A stretch of 16,278 nt of DNA from an uncultured Clostridia bacterium (lineage in GTDB: Bacteria > Bacillota > Clostridia > Christensenellales > Aristaeellaceae), in the NCBI GenBank assembly GCA_946409855.1, contig CAMJXZ010000029.1, positions 1 through 16,278 on the forward strand, read 5' to 3'. This document shows positions 6,501 through 13,782 of the stretch, in pieces (the stretch's first letter is position 1; each line of letters starts with the position of its first letter). The notes under the pieces are model-generated. The model was not told the origin of the DNA and did no database searches. It saw nothing but the letters and a program-made list of their open reading frames with translations. The position numbers and the translations under genes were made by a program.

Positions 6501-9500
6501 ACGGAAACCGTGTCCGGCGACGCGGAAACCGGCTTTGTCATCGTCAACACCCATGAGCCGGTGCTGACGGACGCGTCCGTCTCCAAGACCTGGGTGGACG
6601 AAAACAACCGCGACGGCGTCCGCCCGACGGAACTGGACGTGACCCTGTTGGCCAACGGGGAACCCCTGGAAACCTACACCCTGACCCGCGGCCGCAACTG
6701 GAAGATGACGGTCAGCCGCCTGCCCAAGTATGAAAACGGGCAGGAGATCGCCTATACCTGGGCCGAGGACGAAACGGCTATGGGCAGCGGCTACACCCCG
6801 GCGGAAACCAGATACGACCCCGACGCCCGCATGACGGAGTTTGTCAACACCTACAGCCCCGAGACGGTGGACGTCACGGTGGTCAAGGTGTGGTATGACC
6901 ACGACAACGCGGCCGGGAAGCGGCCGGCCCAAATCACGGCGGCCCTGAGCAACGGCATCGAAACCGTCGAAACCGTGACCCTGAGCGAGGACAACCGCTG
7001 GTCCGCGACGGTCTCCGGCCTGCCCAGGAGCGCGGACGGCAAGGAGCTTACCTACACCTGGACGGAGGATACCGAGGTCCTGCCGGAAGGCTATACCCTG
7101 AGCGGTATTTATACCGAGGGCCGCGTCACCACCATCACCAACACCTACAGCCCGGACAGCACCGCCCTCTCCGTGCGCAAGGTCTGGGACGACAAGAACG
7201 ACCAGGACGGCATCCGTCCCGCCTCCGTGACCGTCGTTCTGCTGCGCAACGGCACCGAGGTCGAAAGCTACGAGCTCAATGAGGAAAACAGCTGGTTCTG
7301 CGCCGTTTCCGAACTCCCGAGGATCACGGACGGCACGCTGAACGAGTACACCTGGCAGGAAAAGACGCCGGAAGGCTACGAGCTGAAGACGGAGGTCACC
7401 GGCACCCTGACGACGCTGACCAACGTACATACCCCCGAAACCATGTCCCTCCAGGTCGTCAAGGTCTGGGAGGACGGCAGCGACCGGGACGGCAAGCGGC
7501 CCACCGAGCTGGACGTCACCCTCTACGGCGACGGAGAGAAAGTCGGCACGTACACCCTGACCCGCGGCAAGGACTGGACGCTGACGGTTCCGGACCTGCC
7601 CCGGATGAAGGCCGGCGCGGAAATCGCCTATTCCTTCGAGGAAGCGGCGGTGCCGGAATACGAGCTGGTCTCCGCCGAGACCGCGGACGGCGTCACCACC
7701 CTGACCAACCATTACGAATTTGACAAGGTTTCCGTGTCCGTCACCAAGGTCTGGAACGACAGGAACGCCAAAGAAGGCGTCCGGCCGGAGCAGATCGAAG
7801 TGGTCCTGCTGGCCGACGGTCAGGAAGCCCGGACAGCGGCCTTCGGCCCCGAAGAAGGGACGGAGGACGGCGATACCTGGCATTACGTGTTCACCGACCT
7901 GCCCAAGCGGGACGAAACCGGCAAGGAAATCGTCTACACCCTGCGGGAAGTCACGGTGCCCGAGTACGAAACCGTGATGGAGGGCGACGCGGAGACCGGC
8001 TTTACCGTCACCAACACCTACACCGCCAGCGGCGCCGTGCAGCTGACGGCGGTCAAGCAGGTGTCCGGCGAAGAGCCCATGGACGTGGACGACATCTTCA
8101 CCTTCGAGATGTACATCGTCGAGGTGGATGAAGAGACCATGCGGGTCAAGGGCATCAACGAGTCGCCCATCGCCACGGTGGACAATGAGCTGGGCGCCAT
8201 CACCTTCCCCGAGATCGCGTACGACCTGAGCGAGGCCAACCGCACCTACTGGTTCATGATCAGCGAGCTGGTGCCCGAAGGCTCCCTGTCCTACGAGTAC
8301 GACTTTACGCGCTACGTGGCCGGCGTCACCGTGACCGACAACGGCGACGGCACCCTGAACACGGATACGAAGTGGTACAGCCTGGACGAGGACAACCTGG
8401 ACCTGACAGAGGCCCCGAACGGCGCCGTGTTCAATAACCTCCGGGCGATGCCCTCTTCCCTGACGGTCACCAAGACGGTCGTGGGCAACCGGACGACCCG
8501 GCACTTCGACTTCACCGCGAACCTCAAGGATGAGAACGACCTGCCCCTGATCGGCGAATATCCTTACGCCGTGCAGGATATCGACGGCAGGACCACCGAA
8601 GAAGGCACCTTCTCGGTGGGCGACGGGAACATCGAATTCCGTCTGGCGGACGGCGAGCTGATCATGATCAGCGGCCTGCCCCTGGGCGCTTCCTACACCG
8701 TGCGCGAAGCGTCCACCAAGGCCTACATCACCTCCACGCAGGACAACGGCCAGACCAACGTGGTCTCCGGCACCATCGTGGAAGGCGGCGCGCATATCGA
8801 CTTCATCAACACCGAAGTCACCACGGAATTCAGCGTCCGCAAGGTCTGGCAGGGCGGCGACCCCGGCTGGTCCATCAGCCTGACGCTGGGCACCGTGTCC
8901 CAGGGCGAGTTCATTTCCCTGTATCCGCAGCCCGCGTATACCAGGGAAGGCAACATGTACTACTTCAAGGATCTGCCCAAGTACGACGAGAAGGACAACC
9001 TGATCGTCTACGCCGCCAAGGAAGCGCCGATCACCGGCTACGGCCTGATCAAGTACAGCAACGTCGGCAGCAACGTGACCAGCTACCTGCTGGACGGCGG
9101 TACGGTCACCAACTCCAAGTCCATGGAATTCCGCGTCAAGATCGTCTGGACCGGCGTCAAGGAGGACGAAGAGCTGCCGGAGATCACCCTGGCCCTGTGG
9201 AAGGTCACGGGCGACAAGTACGCTCTGCGCAAAGCGGTCAAGACCAAGGTCAAGAACGAGCAGTGGTACACCTTCAACGGCCTGGAGCAGGGCGCCGTGT
9301 ACTATGTCACGGAAGACGCCGTGCCCGGCTTCTCCACCACCTATGACAACGGCACCAATTCTCCGGTTACGGATCACGCCGAGAACTACGGCACCATCAT
9401 CAACCACAAGCTGCCCAGGACCGGTGACAACGATCCGGTGGGCCTGTGGATGCTGATGGCCGGGACCGGCCTGGCTGGCCTGGCGGTCCTGCTCATCCTG

Positions 9501-9530
9501 CGCCGCAGGAAACTGCAGACGGAGGAGTAA
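3546..9530 (+). CDS. Giant LPXTG-anchored Cna_B-repeat adhesin
   Basis: This is a 1994-aa surface protein. A signal peptide (MRKNISLIVTFLAVLALCAAG) is followed by an unrecognised N-terminal region (about 45-310) that may carry the binding activity. An acidic Ala/Glu/Pro linker (about 314-425) contains two copies, 32 residues apart, of a motif like VKxAxPVPVVxEEELPE. Ten Cna_B domains follow, starting near residues 433, 551, 689, 792, 896, 1008, 1107, 1206, 1299 and 1394. Each has the VxKVWxDxxNRDGxRP start, an LPxY...G..IxYTxxE middle and an NT-type end. Two longer pilin-linkage-like domains (from 1497 and 1637) and two more Cna_B-like domains (1761, 1861) complete the stalk. The end is LPRTG (1956-1960), a membrane helix and an RRRK tail, the sortase A-type sorting signal. 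The family uses intradomain Lys-Asn isopeptide bonds to stiffen such stalks. Domain 4 has lost both presumed bond residues (His799, Tyr889). No sortase or second pilin gene is in the window. The ligand is unknown. Confidence 0.9.
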   Translation: MRKNISLIVTFLAVLALCAAGPGLFGAGGGNAALAERGGSSAGYTVDYTWQGATYSVRGQSSCALNSILYRLGISGETEHVRLDLAAGDEIEGALTLSREGNDWYLTSRVPFDSTYLLTAVVDGQNVVLKVTDAVMEDSSSAFELRHGPQERLIVRFTDEQGEPIDFSLVEGHYYLAGYVTVNGTVGTKRVPLTYGRLMEVQGDTAVEEAAEDAGLRWSSFTGYGYAQGYTLSSYVFEEKYSPSGNFGLYVHGQDSALTLTMDEEGTIAGGRMLGVGDPVGAYVIRRIDNEETAPEANGIRNLTVTYVLGGAGAASEAAAEEAPEEEEPAAEAAQEEPAAEPAAAEVKEAMPVPVVTEEELPEAAPEEAAPEAEPEAGVKQAVPVPVVAEEELPEETAAEEEPAAASAKDALHEVTIVEAVPDAPEEVPTVEYPIVKVWRDENNRDGVRPEYVLVQLYADKQPCGEPVKLTGGNTEMYWPYTFTGLPQFSRSGKEIVYEAREIALGDLVWRDGVAPGWYSGNALLYTSWYEAGTKEVNGRHQLVNQHEIERIDIEVVKSWADVSNRDGVRPTSVTLTLYGDGYPMQENGNAVTVTLNGVAETGLPDVERGEKAPWVATFAHLPKYRPGEVRQEIVYGVRETSMSTSGTYWRSTDGLKWTCSLSANPYVSSGWATKENNFRITNTYQPQTTGVTLVKVWEDGDNREGLRPASVEAVLLRNGEKVDTFVLSEQNHWTVSRKGLYKYEDGELIQYTWQESPAEYYQEDAEARKAELSEDGSETVTTIVNTLDGALTRVSVRHVWNDNADEDGLRQETVVRLMKQAGAGEASVQASAVLGTADTAEGQWSVTFENLPVYDKGEIAVYSVETDAPEGYTAEITGSAEEGFVIVYTHVPQKLAASVLKRWADKDNQDGKRPASVTVVLYADGEAAATAELSDGNNWGAAFIEMPVYRAGKKVVYTVEELLPDGWTKNKDVWQYGEDADSRYTETVSGDAETGFVIVNTHEPVLTDASVSKTWVDENNRDGVRPTELDVTLLANGEPLETYTLTRGRNWKMTVSRLPKYENGQEIAYTWAEDETAMGSGYTPAETRYDPDARMTEFVNTYSPETVDVTVVKVWYDHDNAAGKRPAQITAALSNGIETVETVTLSEDNRWSATVSGLPRSADGKELTYTWTEDTEVLPEGYTLSGIYTEGRVTTITNTYSPDSTALSVRKVWDDKNDQDGIRPASVTVVLLRNGTEVESYELNEENSWFCAVSELPRITDGTLNEYTWQEKTPEGYELKTEVTGTLTTLTNVHTPETMSLQVVKVWEDGSDRDGKRPTELDVTLYGDGEKVGTYTLTRGKDWTLTVPDLPRMKAGAEIAYSFEEAAVPEYELVSAETADGVTTLTNHYEFDKVSVSVTKVWNDRNAKEGVRPEQIEVVLLADGQEARTAAFGPEEGTEDGDTWHYVFTDLPKRDETGKEIVYTLREVTVPEYETVMEGDAETGFTVTNTYTASGAVQLTAVKQVSGEEPMDVDDIFTFEMYIVEVDEETMRVKGINESPIATVDNELGAITFPEIAYDLSEANRTYWFMISELVPEGSLSYEYDFTRYVAGVTVTDNGDGTLNTDTKWYSLDEDNLDLTEAPNGAVFNNLRAMPSSLTVTKTVVGNRTTRHFDFTANLKDENDLPLIGEYPYAVQDIDGRTTEEGTFSVGDGNIEFRLADGELIMISGLPLGASYTVREASTKAYITSTQDNGQTNVVSGTIVEGGAHIDFINTEVTTEFSVRKVWQGGDPGWSISLTLGTVSQGEFISLYPQPAYTREGNMYYFKDLPKYDEKDNLIVYAAKEAPITGYGLIKYSNVGSNVTSYLLDGGTVTNSKSMEFRVKIVWTGVKEDEELPEITLALWKVTGDKYALRKAVKTKVKNEQWYTFNGLEQGAVYYVTEDAVPGFSTTYDNGTNSPVTDHAENYGTIINHKLPRTGDNDPVGLWMLMAGTGLAGLAVLLILRRRKLQTEE

Positions 9531-9561
9531 CGGCAGAAGGCGGTCATAACTGAACAGAATG

Positions 9562-9602
9562 ACGGGCTGCTGCAGAAACGGTTTTCTGTAGCAGCCCGTT
9601 TT
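9562..9602 (+). terminator. Intrinsic terminator of the adhesin gene
   Basis: The arm from 9562 (ACGGGCTGCTGCAGAAA) pairs with TTTCTGTAGCAGCCCGT ending at 9599, with one G-T wobble and a short loop, followed by TTTT. It lies about 30 bp after the adhesin stop. Confidence 0.85.
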
Positions 9603-9626
9603 ACAGATGATTGATCCCTGCTCCGC

Positions 9627-9663
9627 GCGCATCCGCGGGTGTTTTTTGCGCCATCTCTGTGTC
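9627..9663. repeat. 37-nt dispersed repeat, copy 2
   Basis: This matches 600-636 at 32 of 37 positions, with transitions only. It lies between the adhesin terminator and the ABC exporter ribosome binding site. No clear promoter for the exporter is visible in the same gap, so the repeat may carry or overlap one, but this is unproven. Confidence 0.65.
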
Positions 9664-9681
9664 ATTCATTCTGATTCATGC

Positions 9682-9689
9682 AAAGGAGG
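9682..9689 (+). promoter_or_regulatory. Strong ribosome binding site of the ABC exporter
   Basis: AAAGGAGG is a near-perfect anti-Shine-Dalgarno match 8 nt before ATG 9698. It decides this start over the 29-codon upstream extension of the frame. Confidence 0.8.
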
Positions 9690-9697
9690 ACAGGTTT

Positions 9698-11530
9698 ATG
9701 ATGGGTTCCGGAGGCGGCATGCGGGCCGGCCGCGGCTTCATGACCGAGGAAGAAAAGGCCAACGCGCCGAAGGTTACCGGCGCGCTGCTCAAGCGGGTGT
9801 TCTCGTATCTGAATCCCTACCGGGGGCAGATGACGCTGGTGTTCGTCTGCATCATCGTCAGCGCCCTGCTGTCCACCATGCCCAGCATCCTGACCGGCCG
9901 GATGATCGACGAGGGCCTGATCGCCGGCAGCCTGCCGACGCTGGTCAAGCTGATCCTGCTCTCCCTGGCCGTCACGCTGGGGGCCAACCTGATCGGGGTG
10001 GGGCAGAGCTACCTGAACACCTGGATCGCCCAGCACATCTCCTACGACATGCGCTGCCAGATGTTCCGCCACCTGCAGAAGATGAGCCAGCGGTTCTTCA
10101 CCTCCACCAACCAGGGCGAGATCATCACCCGCATGACCGGAGACATCGCCGGGGTGGAATCGGTGATCACCAACACTTTCTCCAGCATCCTGTCCAACAT
10201 CAGCACCCTGATCGTCGCGGTGGCCGCCATGTACCAGAAAAACTGGATCCTGGCGACCATCGGCATCCTGGTGGTGCCGCTGTTCGCGCTGCCGACCCGC
10301 CGGGCCGGCAGGACCCGCTGGACGCTGACCCGCGAAGCCCAGGCCTGCAACGACGAGATCAACGGCATCCTGAACGAAACCATGTCCGTTTCCGGGCAGA
10401 CGCTGGTCAAGCTCTTCACCCGGGAGGATTACGAGTACGGCCGCTACCAGGAAGCTTCCCAGAAAATGATCAGACTGAACATCCGGGAAAGGCTGGCGGG
10501 CCGCTGGTTCATGGTGGCGGTCAGTACGTTTGCCAGCATCGGCCCGCTGCTTTTGTACCTGGTGGGCGGTATCCTGATGATGCGCTACAACGCCAGCCTT
10601 ACCGTGGGCGACATCACCGTGCTGGTAACGCTGCTGGGCAGGATGTACGGCCCGGTCAACCAGCTGTTGAACCTGCAGGTGGACTGGATGCGCTCCATGG
10701 CGATGTTCTCCCGGATCTTCGAGTATTTCGATATGCCGGTGGAAATCGAAACGCCGGAGCATCCCGTCACCCCCAGGGAATATACCGGCGCCGTCCGCTT
10801 TGAGGATGTGGACTTTTCCTACGACGGCTCCCGGCAGATCCTGGACGACATTTCCTTTGAACTGAAGCCCGGCCGCTCCATCGCCATCGTCGGCCCCAGC
10901 GGGTCGGGCAAGAGCACCCTGGTCAACCTGATCCCCCGATTGTACGACGCGACGGGCGGCAAGGTGCTGTTCGACGGGGAGGACGTCCGGAACCTGGACC
11001 TGACCTTCCTCAGGGACAGCATCGGCGTGGTCACTCAGGACACGTACCTGTTCAACGGCACCATCCGGGACAATCTCCTCTACGCCAAGCCCGACGCCAC
11101 AGAGGAAGAGCTCCTGAACGCCTGCGAGCGGGCCAACGTGATGGACTTCCTCCAAAAACAGGAAAAAGGGCTGGACACCGTCGTGGGCAACCGGGGCCTC
11201 AAGCTGTCTGGCGGCGAAAAGCAGCGCCTGAGCATCGCCCGGGTGCTGCTCAAGGACCCGTCCCTGCTGATCTTCGACGAGGCCACCAGCGCGCTGGACT
11301 CCATCTCCGAAAGCAAGATCCAGCAGGCCATCAACCCCCTGATCAAGACCCGGACCTCCATCCTGATCGCCCACCGCCTGTCCACCATCCTGGAGGCGGA
11401 TGAGATCCTGGTGCTCAAGGACGGAAAGATCGCCGAGCGCGGCACCCACGAGCAGCTGGTCCGGAGCGGCGGCGTGTACACGGAGCTGTACGAGACGCAG
11501 TTCAAGCCCAAGGGCCTGGACCGGATATAA
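9698..11530 (+). CDS. ABC exporter half-transporter (permease fused to ATPase)
   Basis: This is a 610-aa protein with the usual length and layout of a type IV (MsbA-like) exporter half. A six-helix membrane domain (about residues 25-330) is followed by a nucleotide-binding domain. Motifs in order are Walker A GPSGSGKST (399-407), the Q-loop Gln447 in VVTQDTYLF, signature LSGGE (503-507), Walker B LLIFDE (523-528) with catalytic Glu528, SALD, and the switch His559 in IAHRLST. All catalytic residues are present, so it should hydrolyse ATP. It could form a homodimer or pair with a subunit coded elsewhere; no partner ATPase is adjacent. Such proteins export lipids, drugs or peptides, and the substrate cannot be read from sequence. 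It has its own terminator, and the adhesin terminator separates it from the upstream gene, so it is probably monocistronic. An ATG directly after the start (9701) is an equally possible start codon. Confidence 0.93.
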   Translation: MMGSGGGMRAGRGFMTEEEKANAPKVTGALLKRVFSYLNPYRGQMTLVFVCIIVSALLSTMPSILTGRMIDEGLIAGSLPTLVKLILLSLAVTLGANLIGVGQSYLNTWIAQHISYDMRCQMFRHLQKMSQRFFTSTNQGEIITRMTGDIAGVESVITNTFSSILSNISTLIVAVAAMYQKNWILATIGILVVPLFALPTRRAGRTRWTLTREAQACNDEINGILNETMSVSGQTLVKLFTREDYEYGRYQEASQKMIRLNIRERLAGRWFMVAVSTFASIGPLLLYLVGGILMMRYNASLTVGDITVLVTLLGRMYGPVNQLLNLQVDWMRSMAMFSRIFEYFDMPVEIETPEHPVTPREYTGAVRFEDVDFSYDGSRQILDDISFELKPGRSIAIVGPSGSGKSTLVNLIPRLYDATGGKVLFDGEDVRNLDLTFLRDSIGVVTQDTYLFNGTIRDNLLYAKPDATEEELLNACERANVMDFLQKQEKGLDTVVGNRGLKLSGGEKQRLSIARVLLKDPSLLIFDEATSALDSISESKIQQAINPLIKTRTSILIAHRLSTILEADEILVLKDGKIAERGTHEQLVRSGGVYTELYETQFKPKGLDRI

Positions 11531-11536
11531 AAAAGA

Positions 11537-11578
11537 ACAGCTGAACCCCTGTCAGCGGGCAGGGGTTCAGCTGTTTTT
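11537..11578 (+). terminator. Intrinsic terminator of the ABC exporter
   Basis: ACAGCTGAACCCCTG (11537-11551) pairs perfectly with CAGGGGTTCAGCTGT (11560-11574) around an 8-nt loop, followed by TTTTT (11574-11578). It starts 7 bp after the stop codon. Confidence 0.92.
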
Positions 11579-11698
11579 GGAGCGTACGCGTCCGATCGGG
11601 TCATTCGGGAGCGGGAATATGTTCCTTCACGTCTCCATCCCGGCGGTTCAGGATTGTGCCGTTCATCTTCCCGGAAAGGCTGCCTGAATACGTTTCAT

Positions 11699-11811
11699 AT
11701 GAACAACAGTATGAATAATAGAATGAACATTTCACGCATTGTTCATTTTCCTTCTTGCTTTTGTTCATTGTATCCGGTATAATAGGGACGCAAGGAGAGG
11801 AAGGTGTTCAT
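11699..11811. promoter_or_regulatory. Cluster of five ATGAACA/TGTTCAT heptamers (candidate operators)
   Basis: Plus-orientation ATGAACA lies at 11699-11705 and 11723-11729. The reverse complement TGTTCAT lies at 11740-11746, 11762-11768 and 11805-11811, and a degenerate ATGAATA lies at 11711. Copies 2 and 3 form an inverted repeat, AATGAACA-N10-TGTTCATT. Copy 4 lies between the -35 and -10 boxes and copy 5 overlaps the GTG start of the next gene. Spacing between the three reverse-orientation copies is 22 and 43 bp, close to whole helical turns. The next gene has an N-terminal HTH, so autoregulation is a natural inference. The rest of the gap (11579-11698) shows nothing I recognise. Confidence 0.6.
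11755..11783 (+). promoter_or_regulatory. Promoter of the HTH-ATPase-nuclease gene
   Basis: TTGCTT (11755-11760) and a consensus TATAAT (11778-11783) are separated by exactly 17 bp. Predicted start is near 11790, giving a very short leader with AAGGAG at 11792-11797. One heptamer sits in the spacer, where a bound protein would block polymerase. Confidence 0.65.
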
Positions 11812-13684
11812 TTTGGCGGAATGGCTGAGTATACAGGACGCTGCGGCGCAGTGGGGGATCTCAAAATCCATGGCTTCGCGGCTGTGCCGGGAAGGACGGA
11901 TCGCGGGCGCGCAGAAGGTCAAAGGCGAGTGGATGATTCCCGCGGACGCGCAGTATCCCGCTGACGGAAGACATAAAGTTGTTTCTGCCTTTCAGGAAAA
12001 GTCGTTCCGGTCGAAAAAGCCGCTCCCTTTGCCCATCGGCGTTTCTGATTACCGGAAAGCTTCCTCGTCGTATTATTACATCGATAAGACGCTTTTGATC
12101 CGTGACTTTCTGGATGAAGTGCCCATGGTTTCCCTGTTCACCCGTCCCCGGCGCTTTGGCAAAACCCTCAACATGGATATGCTGAGGACCTTCTTTGAAA
12201 AAACAGCGGAGGATACTTCCCGCTATTTTACGGATAAAAAGATCTGGGGCTGCGGCAAATCGTACCGTGATCACCAGGGCAGATATCCGGTCGTATTTCT
12301 CTCCTTCAAGGATGTAAAACGCACGTCCTGGCAGGAAACCTGTGATCTGATCGCGAAACTGATCAACATGGAATACAGGCGGCACGCCGAACTGGACACG
12401 GTCAGCAATCCCGACCGCGATTTTTATCAGAGGATGATTTCCGGACAGGCGTCCGGCAACGAGCTCATGCTGTCCCTGATGATGCTGACCAAGATGCTGC
12501 ACGAGTTTCACGGCATCGAACCGGTTGTGATCGTGGATGAGTATGATACGCCGATTCAGCAGGGATATTCCTGCGGCTTTTATGATGAAGCGGTGCTCTT
12601 CATCCGGAATCTTTTTTCCGGGGTGTTCAAGGATAACAGGCATTTGAAATACGGCTTCCTGACGGGGATTCTGCGGGTCGCGAAGGAGAGTATTTTCAGC
12701 GGGCTGAACAACCTGAAGATCAATTCGATCCTGGATGACAAATACAGCGAATACTTTGGCTTTACCCCGGAAGAAGTCAAAGAAATGGCCGCGTATTACG
12801 GCGTTTCGGACCATTTTGCCGAAATCTGTGACTGGTATGACGGTTATCGTTTCGGAAATACGGAAATCTTCAATCCCTGGTCTGTGGTCAATTACTTCAG
12901 CAATGCCTTCAGGCCGGGGCCCTATTGGCTGTCGACCGGCAGCAATGACGTCATCGGCGAAATCCTCTCTTTGGCCGATGAAGAAATTTTTGAGCGGCTG
13001 CATGCGCTGCTACAGCGCGAATCCTTCCTGACCTATGTGGATACGAGCGTGATTTATCCGCAGATTCAGAAGAATCCTTCTTCGATCTACAGCTTTCTGC
13101 TGGTCGCGGGGTACCTGAAAGCCGAAGAAACCTCGTATGCCCCCTCCGGTGATTTCCTGTGCAGGGTGTCCCTGCCGAACAAGGAAATTTCCTTTGTCTA
13201 CAACAAAGAGATTCTCTCGAAGCTGGAACCCATCGTTCCGCAGTCCCTGGCCATTTCCATACAGGAGGCCGTTTACAGAAACGATGTTCCGCGGCTGAAG
13301 CTGCTCCTGGAAAAGCTGCTGCGGGAATCCGTCAGTTACTATGACACGGCGAAGGAGGCTTTCTATCACGGGCTGATTCTGGGGCTGTGCGTTCTGTTCA
13401 GCGACCGATTCACGGTGACTTCCAACCGGGAATCCGGCGAGGGACGCTATGATATTCAGCTCATGCCCCGGAACGCGGGCGATCCCGGCTTCATTTTTGA
13501 ACTGAAGGCGGAGAAGGACTGCACCGCGGAAGAACTGAAGGCTTTGGCGGATCATGCGCTGAAGCAGATTTCTGAAAAAAAGTATGACGCTGAAATGAAA
13601 AACCGCGGCGTGCAGACGATCGTGCGGTATGGGGCGGCGTTCAGCGGCAAGTCCGTTGCAATCAGCATGGCGGACGCGGACTGA
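11804..13684 (+). CDS. HTH - AAA-like ATPase - PD-(D/E)XK nuclease fusion protein
   Basis: This is a 626-aa protein. Residues about 8-50 (LSIQDAAAQWGISKSMASRL) resemble an excisionase/MerR-type helix-turn-helix. From about 75 it matches the AAA-ATPase-like family (PF09820): PIGVSDYRK, YYYIDKT, the P-loop variant RPRRFGKT (114-121, Lys120), and Walker B VIVDEYDTP (Asp245, Glu246). The C-terminus (about 500-620) is a DUF1703-type PD-(D/E)XK nuclease with Asp550 in GRYD and Glu566/Lys568 in FELK. Both catalytic centres look intact. The family is common and multicopy in gut bacteria; its role is poorly defined, and a mobile or conflict-related function is only suggested. The fused HTH is unusual. 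The start is GTG 11804, 6 nt after AAGGAG; TTG 11813 is an alternative. The gene is flanked by terminators and looks less GC-rich than its neighbours, which hints at transfer. Confidence 0.88.
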   Translation: MFILAEWLSIQDAAAQWGISKSMASRLCREGRIAGAQKVKGEWMIPADAQYPADGRHKVVSAFQEKSFRSKKPLPLPIGVSDYRKASSSYYYIDKTLLIRDFLDEVPMVSLFTRPRRFGKTLNMDMLRTFFEKTAEDTSRYFTDKKIWGCGKSYRDHQGRYPVVFLSFKDVKRTSWQETCDLIAKLINMEYRRHAELDTVSNPDRDFYQRMISGQASGNELMLSLMMLTKMLHEFHGIEPVVIVDEYDTPIQQGYSCGFYDEAVLFIRNLFSGVFKDNRHLKYGFLTGILRVAKESIFSGLNNLKINSILDDKYSEYFGFTPEEVKEMAAYYGVSDHFAEICDWYDGYRFGNTEIFNPWSVVNYFSNAFRPGPYWLSTGSNDVIGEILSLADEEIFERLHALLQRESFLTYVDTSVIYPQIQKNPSSIYSFLLVAGYLKAEETSYAPSGDFLCRVSLPNKEISFVYNKEILSKLEPIVPQSLAISIQEAVYRNDVPRLKLLLEKLLRESVSYYDTAKEAFYHGLILGLCVLFSDRFTVTSNRESGEGRYDIQLMPRNAGDPGFIFELKAEKDCTAEELKALADHALKQISEKKYDAEMKNRGVQTIVRYGAAFSGKSVAISMADAD

Positions 13685-13721
13685 ACCTGGGCCTGTCCGC
13701 GGCGGCACGGATCTATCCGAT

Positions 13722-13771
13722 CAAAAAACACAGGGCTGTTTCAGACGTTTTCTGAAACAGCCCTGTGATGG
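13722..13771. terminator. Bidirectional terminator between convergent genes
   Basis: A perfect 16-bp hairpin pairs CACAGGGCTGTTTCAG (13729-13744) with CTGAAACAGCCCTGTG (13752-13767) around a 7-nt loop. AAAAAA at 13723-13728 becomes the U-run for the minus-strand gene. On the plus strand TTTT follows only after ATGG, so it is weaker there. It serves the genes ending at 13684 (+) and 13783 (-). Confidence 0.9.
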
Positions 13772-13782
13772 TTTTATCAGGG

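Noticed and set aside
3393..9665. A 2090-codon minus-strand open frame opposite the adhesin
   Set aside because: It is antisense to a protein with clear repeats, signal peptide and LPXTG end. High-GC codon bias removes stops from this frame; it has no start signal or recognisable domain.
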